Source: an uncultured Granulosicoccaceae bacterium (GTDB lineage Bacteria; Pseudomonadota; Gammaproteobacteria; JABXHR01). Taken from it: DNA of 20,783 nucleotides. A program made the position numbers and the translations under genes. The stretch is taken from assembly GCA_937921805.1 (NCBI GenBank), contig CAKZUS010000363.1:1-20783 (forward strand). Reading direction: 5' to 3'. The notes beneath the pieces were generated by a model, which did no database searches, was not told where the DNA came from, and worked only from the letters and a program-made list of their open reading frames with translations. Every line of letters starts with the position of its first letter. The stretch's first letter is position 1. Below are positions 1 through 8,211 of the stretch, in pieces.

Positions 1-27
1 TATACCCGATGAATTCGGAAATGCCGC
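1..27. repeat. IS630 terminal inverted repeat, left
   Basis: Starts TATACC and pairs with the reverse complement of 1094-1120, with the longest identical block at the inner end (TGCCGC). It lies just after the transposase stop codon. Confidence 0.85.
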
Positions 28-33
28 ATTCAT

Positions 34-1050
34 TTAAATAACCTGAAATTTTGGATTAAGCAGTCGCGCCAAATCCTCAGCATGAGCTGCATGATTATCA
101 AAAAATGCTCGACAAGCGGCTTTAAATTCTGAAAACGTTGGATAAAAACGATTTCGTTGCACCGTCGTCTTGAAATACTTCCAATATCGCTCAATCAAGT
201 TCAAATTGGGCGAATAAGGAGGCAGATAGTGCACCGTAACCCGCGATGTCTCCAAGTAAGCTTGGACGATTTTGCTGTGATAGTAGCGGGCGTTGTCACA
301 CACGATGTGGATGTTTTGAGCCTTGGCGTAGCCTTTCTCGATCTCTTGAAACAGGGCTACGACCGAGTCGGCGTTGATCGTCTCGTCAAATCGCACCACG
401 CTTCGCTGCGTCTCAACATCCACCGCACCATGAATGTTGAGTCTGTGGCGACCACTATTGCTCAGTAGTGCCTTGCTCTGCCCCTTTTTTATCCAACATC
501 GCCCCGCAACGCTGTTGTGTGTCGGATGCGTGGCATCAATGTGCAAAACCGGATCTTCTGGCGCTTTCTCTTCCAGCAACTTCTCATGCTCAGCAATGAA
601 CGCTTCCTGAGCCTCTGTGTCGGCTTTGCACGGCACGGGGGTGGTCAGTTTGTAGCTAAAGCCCAGACGATGCAGGAGCGCGATCATCCCTCGCTCGCTG
701 TAATGAACGTCGTAGTGCTCAGCGACAAACGCCACAACTTGTGCCGCATTCTCAAAGCACAACTGCTCCACGGATGCGCTCAGTTGCCTCTGCTCTTGCT
801 CACTCAACCACGCTTCACTCCCGCCACGCTGCTCTGCCAGGGCATCAGGGCCGCCTTTTTTAAAACGATCAAAGATACGCCGAGCCGTCTGTTCGTCCAT
901 CATGAGCGCTTCGGCCACACGCTGAGCGCTCCAGCCTGAAGCGAGCAAAATCACGCATTTGATGCGATCTGCTTGATTCTTGTCACGGCAGCGCTTGTGG
1001 CGTACACGGAGTCCAGCGAGCTGGTGCGAGTCGAGCGTGTAATCTTTCAT
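34..1050 (-). CDS. IS630-family transposase
   Basis: A 338-residue DDE transposase that cuts and rejoins the element ends. The N-terminal third is a helix-turn-helix region (about 10-75, with the GWSAQRVAEAL segment). The catalytic domain shows all three acidic residues: D172 (HIDATHP), D252 (VCDNARYY) and E287 (NLNLIERYWKYFK), with the PPYSPNLN motif that precedes the glutamate in this family. Length is normal for a single-frame IS630 transposase, so it looks intact. Its ATG overlaps the stop of the truncated luxE frame as ATGA, so read-through transcription from luxE could feed translation of the transposase. It ends at TAA inside the left inverted repeat region. Confidence 0.95.
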   Translation of the reverse strand: MKDYTLDSHQLAGLRVRHKRCRDKNQADRIKCVILLASGWSAQRVAEALMMDEQTARRIFDRFKKGGPDALAEQRGGSEAWLSEQEQRQLSASVEQLCFENAAQVVAFVAEHYDVHYSERGMIALLHRLGFSYKLTTPVPCKADTEAQEAFIAEHEKLLEEKAPEDPVLHIDATHPTHNSVAGRCWIKKGQSKALLSNSGRHRLNIHGAVDVETQRSVVRFDETINADSVVALFQEIEKGYAKAQNIHIVCDNARYYHSKIVQAYLETSRVTVHYLPPYSPNLNLIERYWKYFKTTVQRNRFYPTFSEFKAACRAFFDNHAAHAEDLARLLNPKFQVI

Positions 1051-2156
1051 GGTTTCAGGCTACACCGAGATGAAGAGCCACCGCAAGGGGCTAGCGGCAA
1101 TTTGGAATACGGTTGGTATATATCATTATCAGGTTTTTTTTCTAATGTTACAATATCTTCTGTTAAAAGAAATCCCGGAATAGTTAGATTCGTTGGATCA
1201 TATATTGCGAGTTGACCTGGTTTGCCAACGTCCATCTCTCTCGCTTTATCTTCAGGATCACGAACAGATATCCTAGTTGTAGGAGAAACGTGTTTGACGC
1301 CTTTTTCATTCTCTATTGCAATTATATTACTCTCAACTAGTGCGTATATATCACGAATATTTTGGTGTTTTACTCCCAGCCACTCAGAACATAAGCTGTT
1401 AAACTCTACGCGAGAAATCATTTGGCCTGTGAATCGCTTCCAACCTCCTAGAGTGATTATCATCGTATCTGGGTCGAGTTGTATTTTTTTACTTGTAGCT
1501 TGCAGATAAGTCAAAAATCTATGTATTAAAAAAGGTGGTCCAATAATATGACGTGTAAATGATGACCACTCTTCTAGTTGCTCTAGCGCCATTTCAGGGA
1601 TCATTTTTTCATTCCGCACTAAGAATTTGTGCGTATCTAGTAATCCTGCAAGCATGTTTAGCGCTTTTATCATTCCCATCTCGGGAATTTCTTCTGTAGA
1701 GGGGCAAAGATAGAGTCCAGCACCTTTGGATATTTTTAGAAATTCTCTATACATGCCATATGTACTTTGCACACCTAGATCTACTGTTTTACTGCACCTC
1801 CTTGAAACACTTGGGATTCCTGAAGTTCCGGTTGAACGCATCTCATGCTCTATATCTGATAGATCTACAGATAAAAGTCTATGGCTATCCTGCCCTTTAT
1901 AGGCTGAAACGGGAATCAATGGTATATTTATTAAGTCATCTGTGGTATTTAGATCCACTGGAGTAAATGATGCACATCTACATAATTCTTGATAAAATTC
2001 GTTGTTGTCATAGTGAAACTTGAAACTATATTTAATCATTTCAAGTTGTAGGGATTCCAACTCATCATTGCACAAGCTGTACAGTCTTGATATAGATCCA
2101 CACGCTGATGCGATTATGTCGAGTTCCTTTTGTCCGTTTCTTTGCGTACTGTTCAT
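1047..2156 (-). pseudogene. LuxE-like acyl-protein synthetase, 3' end replaced by IS630
   Basis: Members of the LuxE family activate a fatty acid with ATP and pass it on as an acyl-enzyme for reduction by LuxC; LuxE-like proteins also occur in non-luminous polyketide and surface-polymer clusters. Seen here: the adenylate-forming STGTSG motif (108-113), LGGWKR (236-241), and the C-terminal GKPGQLAIYD / PGFLLTEDI segments. Residues 1-345 are native; the last 24 come from the IS end, so the usual C-terminus is missing. The start is supported by AAGGA upstream. The gene is clearly more AT-rich than its neighbours and no luxC-like partner is present, which suggests separate transfer. Whether the shortened protein is active is unknown. 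Confidence 0.8.
1094..1120. repeat. IS630 terminal inverted repeat, right
   Basis: Imperfect inverted copy of 1-27. Its outer edge (TATA at 1117-1120) is the junction with the interrupted luxE-like gene. Confidence 0.85.
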
Positions 2157-2250
2157 CCTTTTTCCTTGTCATTGATGGAGTTCTAAATTAAATATTTAAT
2201 ATATATTATGCCCGTTTTATATGAATTATTTTAGTGTTTTGGATATTTCT

Positions 2251-3369
2251 TTACTTCCCTCCAAGTGCTGCTGAAGCTGTCGCTTCTATGAACAGAAATA
2301 TAACGTACCACGATAATCCTCCAGCCACCAGACTGGGAATATGCTTGCAGTAGTGGGAGAACCCGCCATAGGTGCGGACAATCTTCGCATCATTGATGAG
2401 TGCCACTGGGCGCAATCGCCATGAGTTTATGAAGCTATCCATCTTTCCAGGCTGGAGCAGGCAGTATTCCCACCAGCCTAATTCTCGCCAGTGTTCCACT
2501 GAGCGATAGAAGCCTTTGACTCGATTGGCCAGCTCTTCACCTGGCTGACCGAGTCCTATCATTTCTCGTTCTTCTTTAGGTAACGTGGCTATAGTTTTGC
2601 AGAAGGTCAGCGTGACTCGCGCAATGATGATGCTGTGATTACTTCCAGATGGCGCGTAATGCTTGGCAGTGCGTCCATCTATGCCGAAGTAGATCCCTGT
2701 GCCAGCATAATTGCCCCCACCGACTTTCCAGTCACCAGATTGCGTGATTTTGGTGCCTGCTTCGCGGAACCCCGTTCCGTGCAGCATGGTGAGGGTGGGA
2801 AACACCACACTGACCCCAAACATCAAGAAGCTATCCAAGAGGTAGAAGACACTCTTAAACAGGAACCGTACAAAACGCCAGGGCAGGGTGAGGATATAGA
2901 AGAAGCCATAGCTCAGACCTTTCTTGTATTTCATGGCTCCGATCTTGGGAGAGATGAACTCCTCGATGTTGTCTGTCACCGATACCGTGAGGAAGAGCAA
3001 TACATCGTAGTAGAGTGCGAGAATGATCCGAATCGGCGTCGTGACGATGTAGATCAGGACAAACCACGCAAGCGAGATGCCGCTCAGTGTGGTCAGCATA
3101 AACAGTCCACGCGGTGATTTTCGATTAGGGTTTTTCCAAAGAAATCGCATTGGATTGATGAGAAACCACAGTATGCGATTGAGCCAAAAAAACAGTATCT
3201 CGAACCAATAGATCAGAGGACGAGCGAAGGTCACAAAGAGCGAATAGCCAAAAAATATCACCATTACGGCGATGAAGTACACGATCAGCGTCTCGATATC
3301 GCCCTGCACGAATGCACGATAGACCGCGTGGCCATGGAAGAATATCGGCGTAAGGATCGCTTCGATCAT
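2251..3369 (-). CDS. Multi-spanning membrane protein with PARP-like ADP-ribosyltransferase domain
   Basis: 372 residues. The first 190 are mostly hydrophobic helices (about 25-48, 52-75, 90-130, 152-190), and a further membrane segment lies near the C-terminus (345-368). The soluble part between them follows the order of a PARP catalytic domain: LHGTG with H197, a GTGIYFG block with Y227, an alanine-tyrosine pair at about 237-239, the beta-strand IIIARVTL (247-254), then EYCLLQP with E301. In PARP1 the corresponding elements are HGS, GKGIYFAD, SANY, the GEVALG strand and NEYIVYD, giving the H-Y-E triad. The family call is my inference from motif order and spacing. The start overlaps the upstream J-domain gene as ATGA, implying coupled translation. 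Substrate and function are unknown; a degenerate or non-enzymatic member is possible. Confidence 0.6.
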   Translation of the reverse strand: MIEAILTPIFFHGHAVYRAFVQGDIETLIVYFIAVMVIFFGYSLFVTFARPLIYWFEILFFWLNRILWFLINPMRFLWKNPNRKSPRGLFMLTTLSGISLAWFVLIYIVTTPIRIILALYYDVLLFLTVSVTDNIEEFISPKIGAMKYKKGLSYGFFYILTLPWRFVRFLFKSVFYLLDSFLMFGVSVVFPTLTMLHGTGFREAGTKITQSGDWKVGGGNYAGTGIYFGIDGRTAKHYAPSGSNHSIIIARVTLTFCKTIATLPKEEREMIGLGQPGEELANRVKGFYRSVEHWRELGWWEYCLLQPGKMDSFINSWRLRPVALINDAKIVRTYGGFSHYCKHIPSLVAGGLSWYVIFLFIEATASAALGGK

Positions 3370-4016
3370 TCGCCGAGCCTGGCTTTCAGCCGCTCATAGG
3401 CTCGTGTGATTCGCTGGAATTCATGCTCTGACTCTTGCTGGAAGGCTGGAGACATATGCTGGTGTTTGTCGGGATGGTAACGACCGACCAGACGAATATG
3501 GGCATTTTTGAGTTCGCTGAGGCTGTGATCAGACCCCACACCGAGTATTTCTTCATCACTGCGGTGGTCGGGAGCTGGCTTTGGCGCCAGAGCTGCGTGA
3601 GCGGCCTGTATTGCTTCTTTCTGTGCTCGCGTCAGGTCTTTTTGTACCTGCTGGAGTCGGGCTTCGAGTGACTGTACGTGTTTCTCAGCTTTTACTGCTC
3701 GCGCCTTTTCTCGTTCATATCGCGCAAAATTGCGATCTGACTGCGCTTTATAAAAATCGGGAGATTGGTTGTTGCCTCCTGAACTTTGACTTCCCTGCTG
3801 CGCTGTTGCTGAGGGTTTAGACTGCTTCCCCATTATTGTGTCGCGGAGTTGGTAGAGATGGGCATGCTCTGGTAGTGGCTCATCAATGGGGTAAAAGCGG
3901 ATATTGGCCCCAAAGAGCTTGGCCAGGAAGTTGAAAAACGCCGTGGCGGTATTGCAGATGCTCACATAGGTCCATCGCAGGACTTTGAGAAGGTCAAGCA
4001 GAGCATTCGTAACCAT
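3366..4016 (-). CDS. Membrane-associated J-domain protein
   Basis: 216 residues. A hydrophobic N-terminal stretch (about 5-38) probably anchors or attaches the protein to the membrane. A low-complexity linker rich in S, Q and G follows (65-85), then a charged coiled coil (about 92-140) and a C-terminal J domain (153-216) with the HPD motif at 181-183 (GRYHPDKH). J domains stimulate the ATPase of DnaK-type Hsp70 chaperones, and a C-terminal J domain on a membrane tether usually recruits Hsp70 to a local client. It starts 3 bases after the SPOR-like gene and overlaps the membrane PARP-like gene, so the three are almost certainly one transcript. The client may be a neighbouring product (inference). 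Confidence 0.85.
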   Translation of the reverse strand: MVTNALLDLLKVLRWTYVSICNTATAFFNFLAKLFGANIRFYPIDEPLPEHAHLYQLRDTIMGKQSKPSATAQQGSQSSGGNNQSPDFYKAQSDRNFARYEREKARAVKAEKHVQSLEARLQQVQKDLTRAQKEAIQAAHAALAPKPAPDHRSDEEILGVGSDHSLSELKNAHIRLVGRYHPDKHQHMSPAFQQESEHEFQRITRAYERLKARLGE

Positions 4017-4019
4017 GCG

Positions 4020-4895
4020 CTAGAGTCCGGCGTTTATCAAGCGAACAACTGCTTGTTGGGCGCGATTGAGCTGATTATTTACAGGAGCGAGATCCGCATG
4101 TTCACTGGCGTTATCCAGGATGAGTCCCCCAAGGTTTCTGGGTGAGTACATGCTGAGAAGCCCTCCCACCAATCCTTTCTCCTGAAAATGGATGACGATC
4201 CGATCTTGCATGACCTGCTCAAGGCGTTCGTTGGCGGCATCCGCATATTCCTCTGCTAGAGACTCGAATCGCTGCAGGGCTACGGTGGCATCTATGGCCA
4301 ATCGGTGTGGACATTTCTCGGTAATAATCCGCACCGAACGAGCGGCTTCGGCGCGACCACTGGCAAAGAGGTTGTATTGATTGCCGCTTTCAGTGTGTCG
4401 CCGTACCCGCGCTGAAATACCAGTGCAGGGAGAGTCGGCACTCCGAGCCGATGCAGGACGAATACGCACCGTTTTGAAGGGATCAAGATCGATCACTGAT
4501 AGCTGTTCTCGCGCAGGATAGGAATACACTCGAGAGCGATCTGTTGCGAGCCGTGGCTGGAATTTCTGCCCTGAGGAACAAAACGAGTCTGATGGAATCT
4601 CACCAGCTTGAACGAGCTGCGCTATTTGCTCGTATCGAGCTTCAGAACTGACGAAACCATAGGAGATGGCATACCAGCCATTGGCACTGGGGAAAACACT
4701 GACCAGGTAGCGATGCTTTGCGGGGATTTTCAGATAGTAGTCATTGACTTCACTCAGACTGGCACGCGAGGCAATGATGACTGCGCACTTTCCCTGTACC
4801 TCAAAGTTGTAGCTCTGTGCTGAAGCCTGGACGGAGAGGAGGCTGAAGAGTAAAAGGGCGATCCATCGCATAGTCGTATCAAAGTTCTTGTGCAT
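4020..4895 (-). CDS. Exported SPOR-like protein, first gene of the operon
   Basis: 291 residues with a cleavable signal peptide: the hydrophobic core RWIALLLFSLL, then SVQASA, with likely cleavage after A26. Residues 35-110 resemble a SPOR/sporulation-related repeat (a strand carrying CAVIIASR, then the YLVSVFPSANGWYAISYGF strand pair and a helix). SPOR domains bind denuded septal glycan, but this copy is divergent. The remainder contains four further cysteines and helical segments at 200-240 and 270-291 and is not recognised. No strong Shine-Dalgarno precedes either M1 or M9; M1 is used here. It heads the operon with the J-domain and PARP-like genes, so it may be the periplasmic arm of that unit (inference). 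Confidence 0.7.
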   Translation of the reverse strand: MHKNFDTTMRWIALLLFSLLSVQASAQSYNFEVQGKCAVIIASRASLSEVNDYYLKIPAKHRYLVSVFPSANGWYAISYGFVSSEARYEQIAQLVQAGEIPSDSFCSSGQKFQPRLATDRSRVYSYPAREQLSVIDLDPFKTVRIRPASARSADSPCTGISARVRRHTESGNQYNLFASGRAEAARSVRIITEKCPHRLAIDATVALQRFESLAEEYADAANERLEQVMQDRIVIHFQEKGLVGGLLSMYSPRNLGGLILDNASEHADLAPVNNQLNRAQQAVVRLINAGL

Positions 4896-5018
4896 AACTT
4901 TTGTAACATAGGGCTATATCGAGGGTCAACGGAAGAGAAAAAGGTCAGGGTTTGCTGTCTGTTCTGAAGTGTCGCTGCAATATTTATGAATCATTTTTGC
5001 AACAGGTAATCCAGTAGG

Positions 5019-5046
5019 TTGCAATATATTAGGAAGCTAATATAAT
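5019..5046 (+). promoter_or_regulatory. Sigma70-type promoter, plus strand
   Basis: TTGCAA (5019-5024), a 16-base spacer, and a perfect TATAAT (5041-5046). It lies in an AT-rich stretch upstream of the broken small gene at 5079. The remaining sequence between 4896 and 5018 must also hold the minus-strand promoter of the SPOR-like operon, but no clear one was identified. Confidence 0.55.
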
Positions 5047-5078
5047 ATACAACGAAATTATATAGTAAGCAGAACGTT

Positions 5079-5288
5079 ATGAAAAACGCTTGGGTCTCAT
5101 ACGAGTAAAACAGTTTCCTTCACGCACTATGGAATGAAAAGGTCAGCTCGCCTCGCGCAACGGAAATACGAGACTCGATTATTGAGAGGTCGGAGAGAGC
5201 GCTTGATGCAGTGGAATCACGCTTAGAAAAAGCGTTTCAGTGATCTTGGGTTGAGAAAATATTTCTCGAGAAAGACGAAGAGAAATAG
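5079..5288 (+). pseudogene. Broken small gene, about 69 codons
   Basis: Starting at ATG 5079 the frame encodes nine residues, then TAA (5106-5108), then 44 residues ending SRLEKAFQ at TGA (5241-5243). A further 14 codons ending FLEKDEEK run to TAG (5286-5288). The downstream part is charged and helical (RDSIIERSERALDAVESRLEKAF) and looks like genuine coding sequence preceded by a good promoter. The UAA shows that at least one ordinary nonsense mutation has occurred. I do not recognise the family. It could instead be a 9-codon leader followed by an unrelated frame. Confidence 0.4.
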
Positions 5289-5322
5289 TCAGTGAGTCAT
5301 GATAGATGATTCAAGAGAATCG

Positions 5323-5580
5323 TCAATCCACCAACATCCCCCGCACCGCTATGAGCGCTCCTACGATGCAACTGACCTGAATGAGTGGCCCTGATCCCAG
5401 CGCCACTGTCCCTGTTGCAACAATGAAGGGAAACCCCACAAAGATCTTCACTAATATGTGCTGGCGTAGTGCCCAGATGCTGACAAAGCCGATAAAACCA
5501 AACAAAAAACAAGCGATGATGAGTTCGCTCACTGAATGCGCTGCAGCCTCTGCTACGAAGGTTCGAATGTAGTCAAGCAC
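5323..5580 (-). CDS. Small integral membrane protein
   Basis: 85 residues from a GTG start, with two to three hydrophobic segments (about 18-38, 44-63, 66-82) and a short charged N-terminus. The ribosome binding site is weak. Size and layout resemble small membrane proteins found near transfer genes, but there is no diagnostic motif, so no function is assigned. It lies downstream of the BrnTA-like pair on the same strand. Confidence 0.5.
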   Translation of the reverse strand: MLDYIRTFVAEAAAHSVSELIIACFLFGFIGFVSIWALRQHILVKIFVGFPFIVATGTVALGSGPLIQVSCIVGALIAVRGMLVD

Positions 5581-5622
5581 AGCTTATCTATGAAAAATGG
5601 TGCGATTTGGCAGTATGGGGGT

Positions 5623-5928
5623 TCATGGATCAGCGCGACGGAGTGTCCCTTCCGCGTAGCGATGAATGATGGATGTAATGAGCGTCTGATACGGAATACC
5701 GTCTCTACTGGCAATGGCTTGTATCTTTTGGATGTCACGCTCATTGACGCGGATATTGATAGAGCGTCTTTTGAGTGTTTCTTTTGCCATAGCGCGGAGC
5801 TTCTCTTTTTGAGACTCGAGTGCATCGCCGGTGAGACCTTCTGAAAACTCACCGCGATTGAAGGCTTCCATCATCTCTTTTTCTTCGTCATCGAGGTACG
5901 GAGGGTCTAGGTGTGTGGCTTGGTTCAT
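5623..5928 (-). CDS. BrnA-like antitoxin, standard code copy
   Basis: 101 residues. The N-terminal part has YLDDEEKEMMEAFNRGEF and the C-terminal half is a ribbon-helix-helix-like region (INIRVNERDIQKIQAIASRDGIPYQTLITSIIHRY, about 58-92). The IPYQTLI motif is typical of CopG/BrnA-type antitoxins that bind their own promoter and neutralise BrnT. Its start overlaps the brnT stop (ATGA). A paralogue with the same YLDDEEKE motif lies at 12915-13232. Confidence 0.8.
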   Translation of the reverse strand: MNQATHLDPPYLDDEEKEMMEAFNRGEFSEGLTGDALESQKEKLRAMAKETLKRRSINIRVNERDIQKIQAIASRDGIPYQTLITSIIHRYAEGTLRRADP

Positions 5929-6206
5929 GGAGTATCTCTTAGGAAATATTTTTTGGTGGCCGCCCTGCTGGGGTAAATAGTCTTGAGAAAACGTGTGCCG
6001 TCTTCTTGTTCCACGAAAGGGACGTTGTAAGCGTAACGGTCAATCGCAACAACCATGAGGTACTGGTTGGGGTACTTCTCAGTGTTCGGGTGTTTGAGGC
6101 GATCTGCAAGAACATTGTCTTTTTCGACTGCCTGGATCACCATCTCAAACGAGATGCCGCGCTCAGCGATCAGAGTTTGATTTTTCTTGTCATTCCAGTC
6201 AAACAC
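5925..6206 (-). CDS. BrnT-like ribonuclease toxin, standard code copy
   Basis: 93 residues from GTG. BrnT toxins are small RelE-fold ribonucleases that block translation. Seen here: FDWNDKKNQTLIAERGISFE at the N-terminus and the family's C-terminal pattern VPFVEQEDGTRFLKTIYPSR (about 63-82). It precedes and overlaps the antitoxin gene, the usual brnTA order. An AT-rich promoter-like stretch sits immediately upstream (6207-6230) with no clear Shine-Dalgarno, so a very short or absent leader is possible. Confidence 0.8.
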   Translation of the reverse strand: MFDWNDKKNQTLIAERGISFEMVIQAVEKDNVLADRLKHPNTEKYPNQYLMVVAIDRYAYNVPFVEQEDGTRFLKTIYPSRAATKKYFLRDTP

Positions 6207-6306
6207 GTATATTTAGTTAATCTCTATTGTACATGTGGATGGTATACACGAATGAACAGAAGTCAAATTTCGACGAAAGAAGCTAGGAGGTCTCTTCTTG
6301 CCCAGA

Positions 6307-7767
6307 TCATGGAATCACCAGCTTGTTCTTTACTCGGTTCTTCTGGGGCTTGAGGGCGTAGGGCTTCTTGTTGGCAGCGCGGCGAAACTTGGAGCTGGAG
6401 TGGTAGTAGGGCACGAATTTCGTGGTGAAGGCGCTGTGATTTCCTGAGATGAAGAGCAGTTTGTCAGCCTCCAAGGTACGAATCTTTTCAGGGGGCATCA
6501 GATCCACCTGCGTGTACTGCTCCACATGATCGTCAAAGGACTTTTTCTGCTGTATGACGCGCTTGCCGATCTTTTCGCTTTGTTCGCGTGCTGTTTGGAT
6601 ATCTGCACCAGCGAAGACGATGGTGTTGGAGATGGCGGATTTGATGGTTTTGCCATCTTCTTGGCCATACTTCGAGGTAATTTGCGAGACACTTTGGAAG
6701 ACCATCGACAAGGAGACGCGGTACTTACGAATGTTGTTGATGATGGTGGGGAAGCCATGCACGTAGGCATGGCCAAATTCATCCAAGAAGCAGTACACAT
6801 CTAGCTCTTTTTTGCTGGGTATGTGCTCCGTCATCACGGAGAAGAACTTGGTGTAGAACAGATCGATCAGAAACTGGTAGTACTGCATCTTGTTCTCTTT
6901 GAGTCGGATATAGATCGCCGTTTTTTTGGTACGAAACTGATGCAGGTCGATGTCATTGCCGTAGAAGATTTCCTGCACTTGCCGGTTGTTAAACGGCTTG
7001 AGGGCGGTGCGCAGTACCGTTGCAAAGGAGCTGAGCATTTTGCCTTCCTGGGCAATCAGGCTCTTCCAGGCATCAATGATCGTCGTGTCGCTGGAATCTA
7101 CAGGATTATGGTAATTATGGATTATCCACTCGTCTAACCCCTTCCCTTCTGAGCCAAAGCGCTGTACGAGGAAATTGATGTTGGGAAGATTGAGCTTGTC
7201 AGGCTCGCTATAGGCGAGCGTCTTGGCAATGATTTCTTCAATATCAATCGCACCGTCATTCCATATCTGCTCTTTATCACCTCCGTATTTGGAGAGCACA
7301 ATGGACTGACACAGTGCTCCGAGTTCATCGATATGGCGATGGTCAAGCCCTTCAAAGGGGTTGAATTGCGCGGACAGCTCTGGCTCTGAGGGGCAGATCA
7401 CCTGAATGTCATAGCCCTTGGAGGCAAGATACCCTGAGGTCTTCTCGAATATTTCTCCACTGGGGTCAGAGATCAGCATGGAGCATTTTTGCTGCGCCTT
7501 GTTCAGGATATTGGGTACGATGTAGCCTGTCGTTTTCCCTCGACCAGGGGGAGAGAAAATTCCCACGGCCTGAAACGAGTCGATGTCACTTAAGCGCTTA
7601 TTCTTGCCATCGATGAGTACTCCTGTGTGGGAAGAGTGCGCAATCTTGCGAATCTCTGAGGCGGTGGCAAAGCGTGCCCCTGTTTCTTTGGTGAGCCGAT
7701 TCTGGCCATAGAGCCAGACACCCGCCTTATAGACACCTTTCATGGTGCCAAACAGCAGTTTGGACAT
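6307..7767 (-). CDS. TraG/VirD4-family coupling protein (ATPase)
   Basis: 486 residues. Coupling proteins link the relaxase-DNA complex to a type IV secretion channel and drive transfer with ATP. Walker A is PPGRGKTT (73-80), followed by the VirD4-type strand MLISDPSGEIFEKT; Walker B is VYCFLDEFGH (324-333), followed by the sensor-like FQSVSQITSKYG segment. The protein is shorter than typical 600-700 residue members because the two N-terminal membrane helices are lacking, so it would be soluble or recruited. It closes the mobilization operon and starts 2 bases after the preceding small gene. No other type IV secretion genes are visible, so transfer would need a helper system. Confidence 0.9.
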   Translation of the reverse strand: MSKLLFGTMKGVYKAGVWLYGQNRLTKETGARFATASEIRKIAHSSHTGVLIDGKNKRLSDIDSFQAVGIFSPPGRGKTTGYIVPNILNKAQQKCSMLISDPSGEIFEKTSGYLASKGYDIQVICPSEPELSAQFNPFEGLDHRHIDELGALCQSIVLSKYGGDKEQIWNDGAIDIEEIIAKTLAYSEPDKLNLPNINFLVQRFGSEGKGLDEWIIHNYHNPVDSSDTTIIDAWKSLIAQEGKMLSSFATVLRTALKPFNNRQVQEIFYGNDIDLHQFRTKKTAIYIRLKENKMQYYQFLIDLFYTKFFSVMTEHIPSKKELDVYCFLDEFGHAYVHGFPTIINNIRKYRVSLSMVFQSVSQITSKYGQEDGKTIKSAISNTIVFAGADIQTAREQSEKIGKRVIQQKKSFDDHVEQYTQVDLMPPEKIRTLEADKLLFISGNHSAFTTKFVPYYHSSSKFRRAANKKPYALKPQKNRVKNKLVIP

Positions 7768-7769
7768 AC

Positions 7770-7955
7770 TCAGTCACATGGCGGTATGGGTTTAGTAGGT
7801 AGTGCTCTCGTCATCTCACAAGCCTCATGCGGTGATATGCGAACGGTTTCTCTTGATTCTACTGGCTTTTGCGCTATCAGCAAGCCAGCAAGTTGATCCT
7901 GGAGCTTATAGGTGGTGATGGAATTTCGTCGTGTGGATGGAAGCCTAATCGCCAT
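7770..7955 (-). CDS. Small hypothetical protein between mobilization genes
   Basis: 61 residues from ATG at 7955, overlapping the end of the upstream 66-codon gene by 11 bases and ending 2 bases before the coupling protein start. It has a basic N-terminus and no membrane segment or recognised motif. The tight packing supports a real gene; the composition alone is not convincing. Confidence 0.45.
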   Translation of the reverse strand: MAIRLPSTRRNSITTYKLQDQLAGLLIAQKPVESRETVRISPHEACEMTRALPTKPIPPCD

Positions 7956-8145
7956 ACTCACGGCTGCGCTGCATGGCTTTGAGTTCACGGATTTCACGAA
8001 TCTCGCGCCGCCGCTCTTCGATGTCTTTCTGGAGCGCCTGTTGCGTCTGTTGTTGCTGTTTGGGCGCGCGCTTTTGCGCGTCTGTGGCGACCTCTTTTTT
8101 GCTGCGCTCCAGCCAGGAAATAGCGCCATCAAGGACTTTCAGCAT
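7945..8145 (-). CDS. Small coiled-coil protein downstream of relaxase
   Basis: 66 residues: a short hydrophobic N-terminus (MLKVLDGAISWLE), then a long highly charged helix rich in Q, R, E and K (about 20-60). A good GAGAGAGG ribosome binding site lies 9 bases upstream. It follows the relaxase by 66 bases in the same frame, separated by two TGA codons; the ribosome binding site argues for an independent start. Possibly a relaxosome accessory protein, by position only. Confidence 0.6.
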   Translation of the reverse strand: MLKVLDGAISWLERSKKEVATDAQKRAPKQQQQTQQALQKDIEERRREIREIRELKAMQRSREYGD

Positions 8146-8211
8146 GGGGCGAAGCCTCTCTCAGAAATCCAAAATACCCTGCACACAGAGTGACACAGCC
8201 AAGCGAATTCG

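Larger units (their letters stand above)
1..1120 (-). mobile_element. IS630-family insertion sequence, complete
   Basis: The element is bounded by imperfect 27-bp inverted repeats at 1-27 and 1094-1120, identical at about 19 of 27 positions and both ending in TATACC. Both ends abut TA, the target that IS630/Tc1-type elements duplicate. Inside is one DDE transposase gene on the minus strand. The right end interrupts a luxE-like gene, so the insertion is later than that gene. The window begins exactly at the left end, so the left flank is not visible; this may be a contig break at a repeated element. Confidence 0.9.

Noticed and set aside
157..939. Plus-strand open frames opposite the transposase gene.
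   Set aside because: They are antisense shadows of an intact IS630 transposase and show no recognisable protein features.
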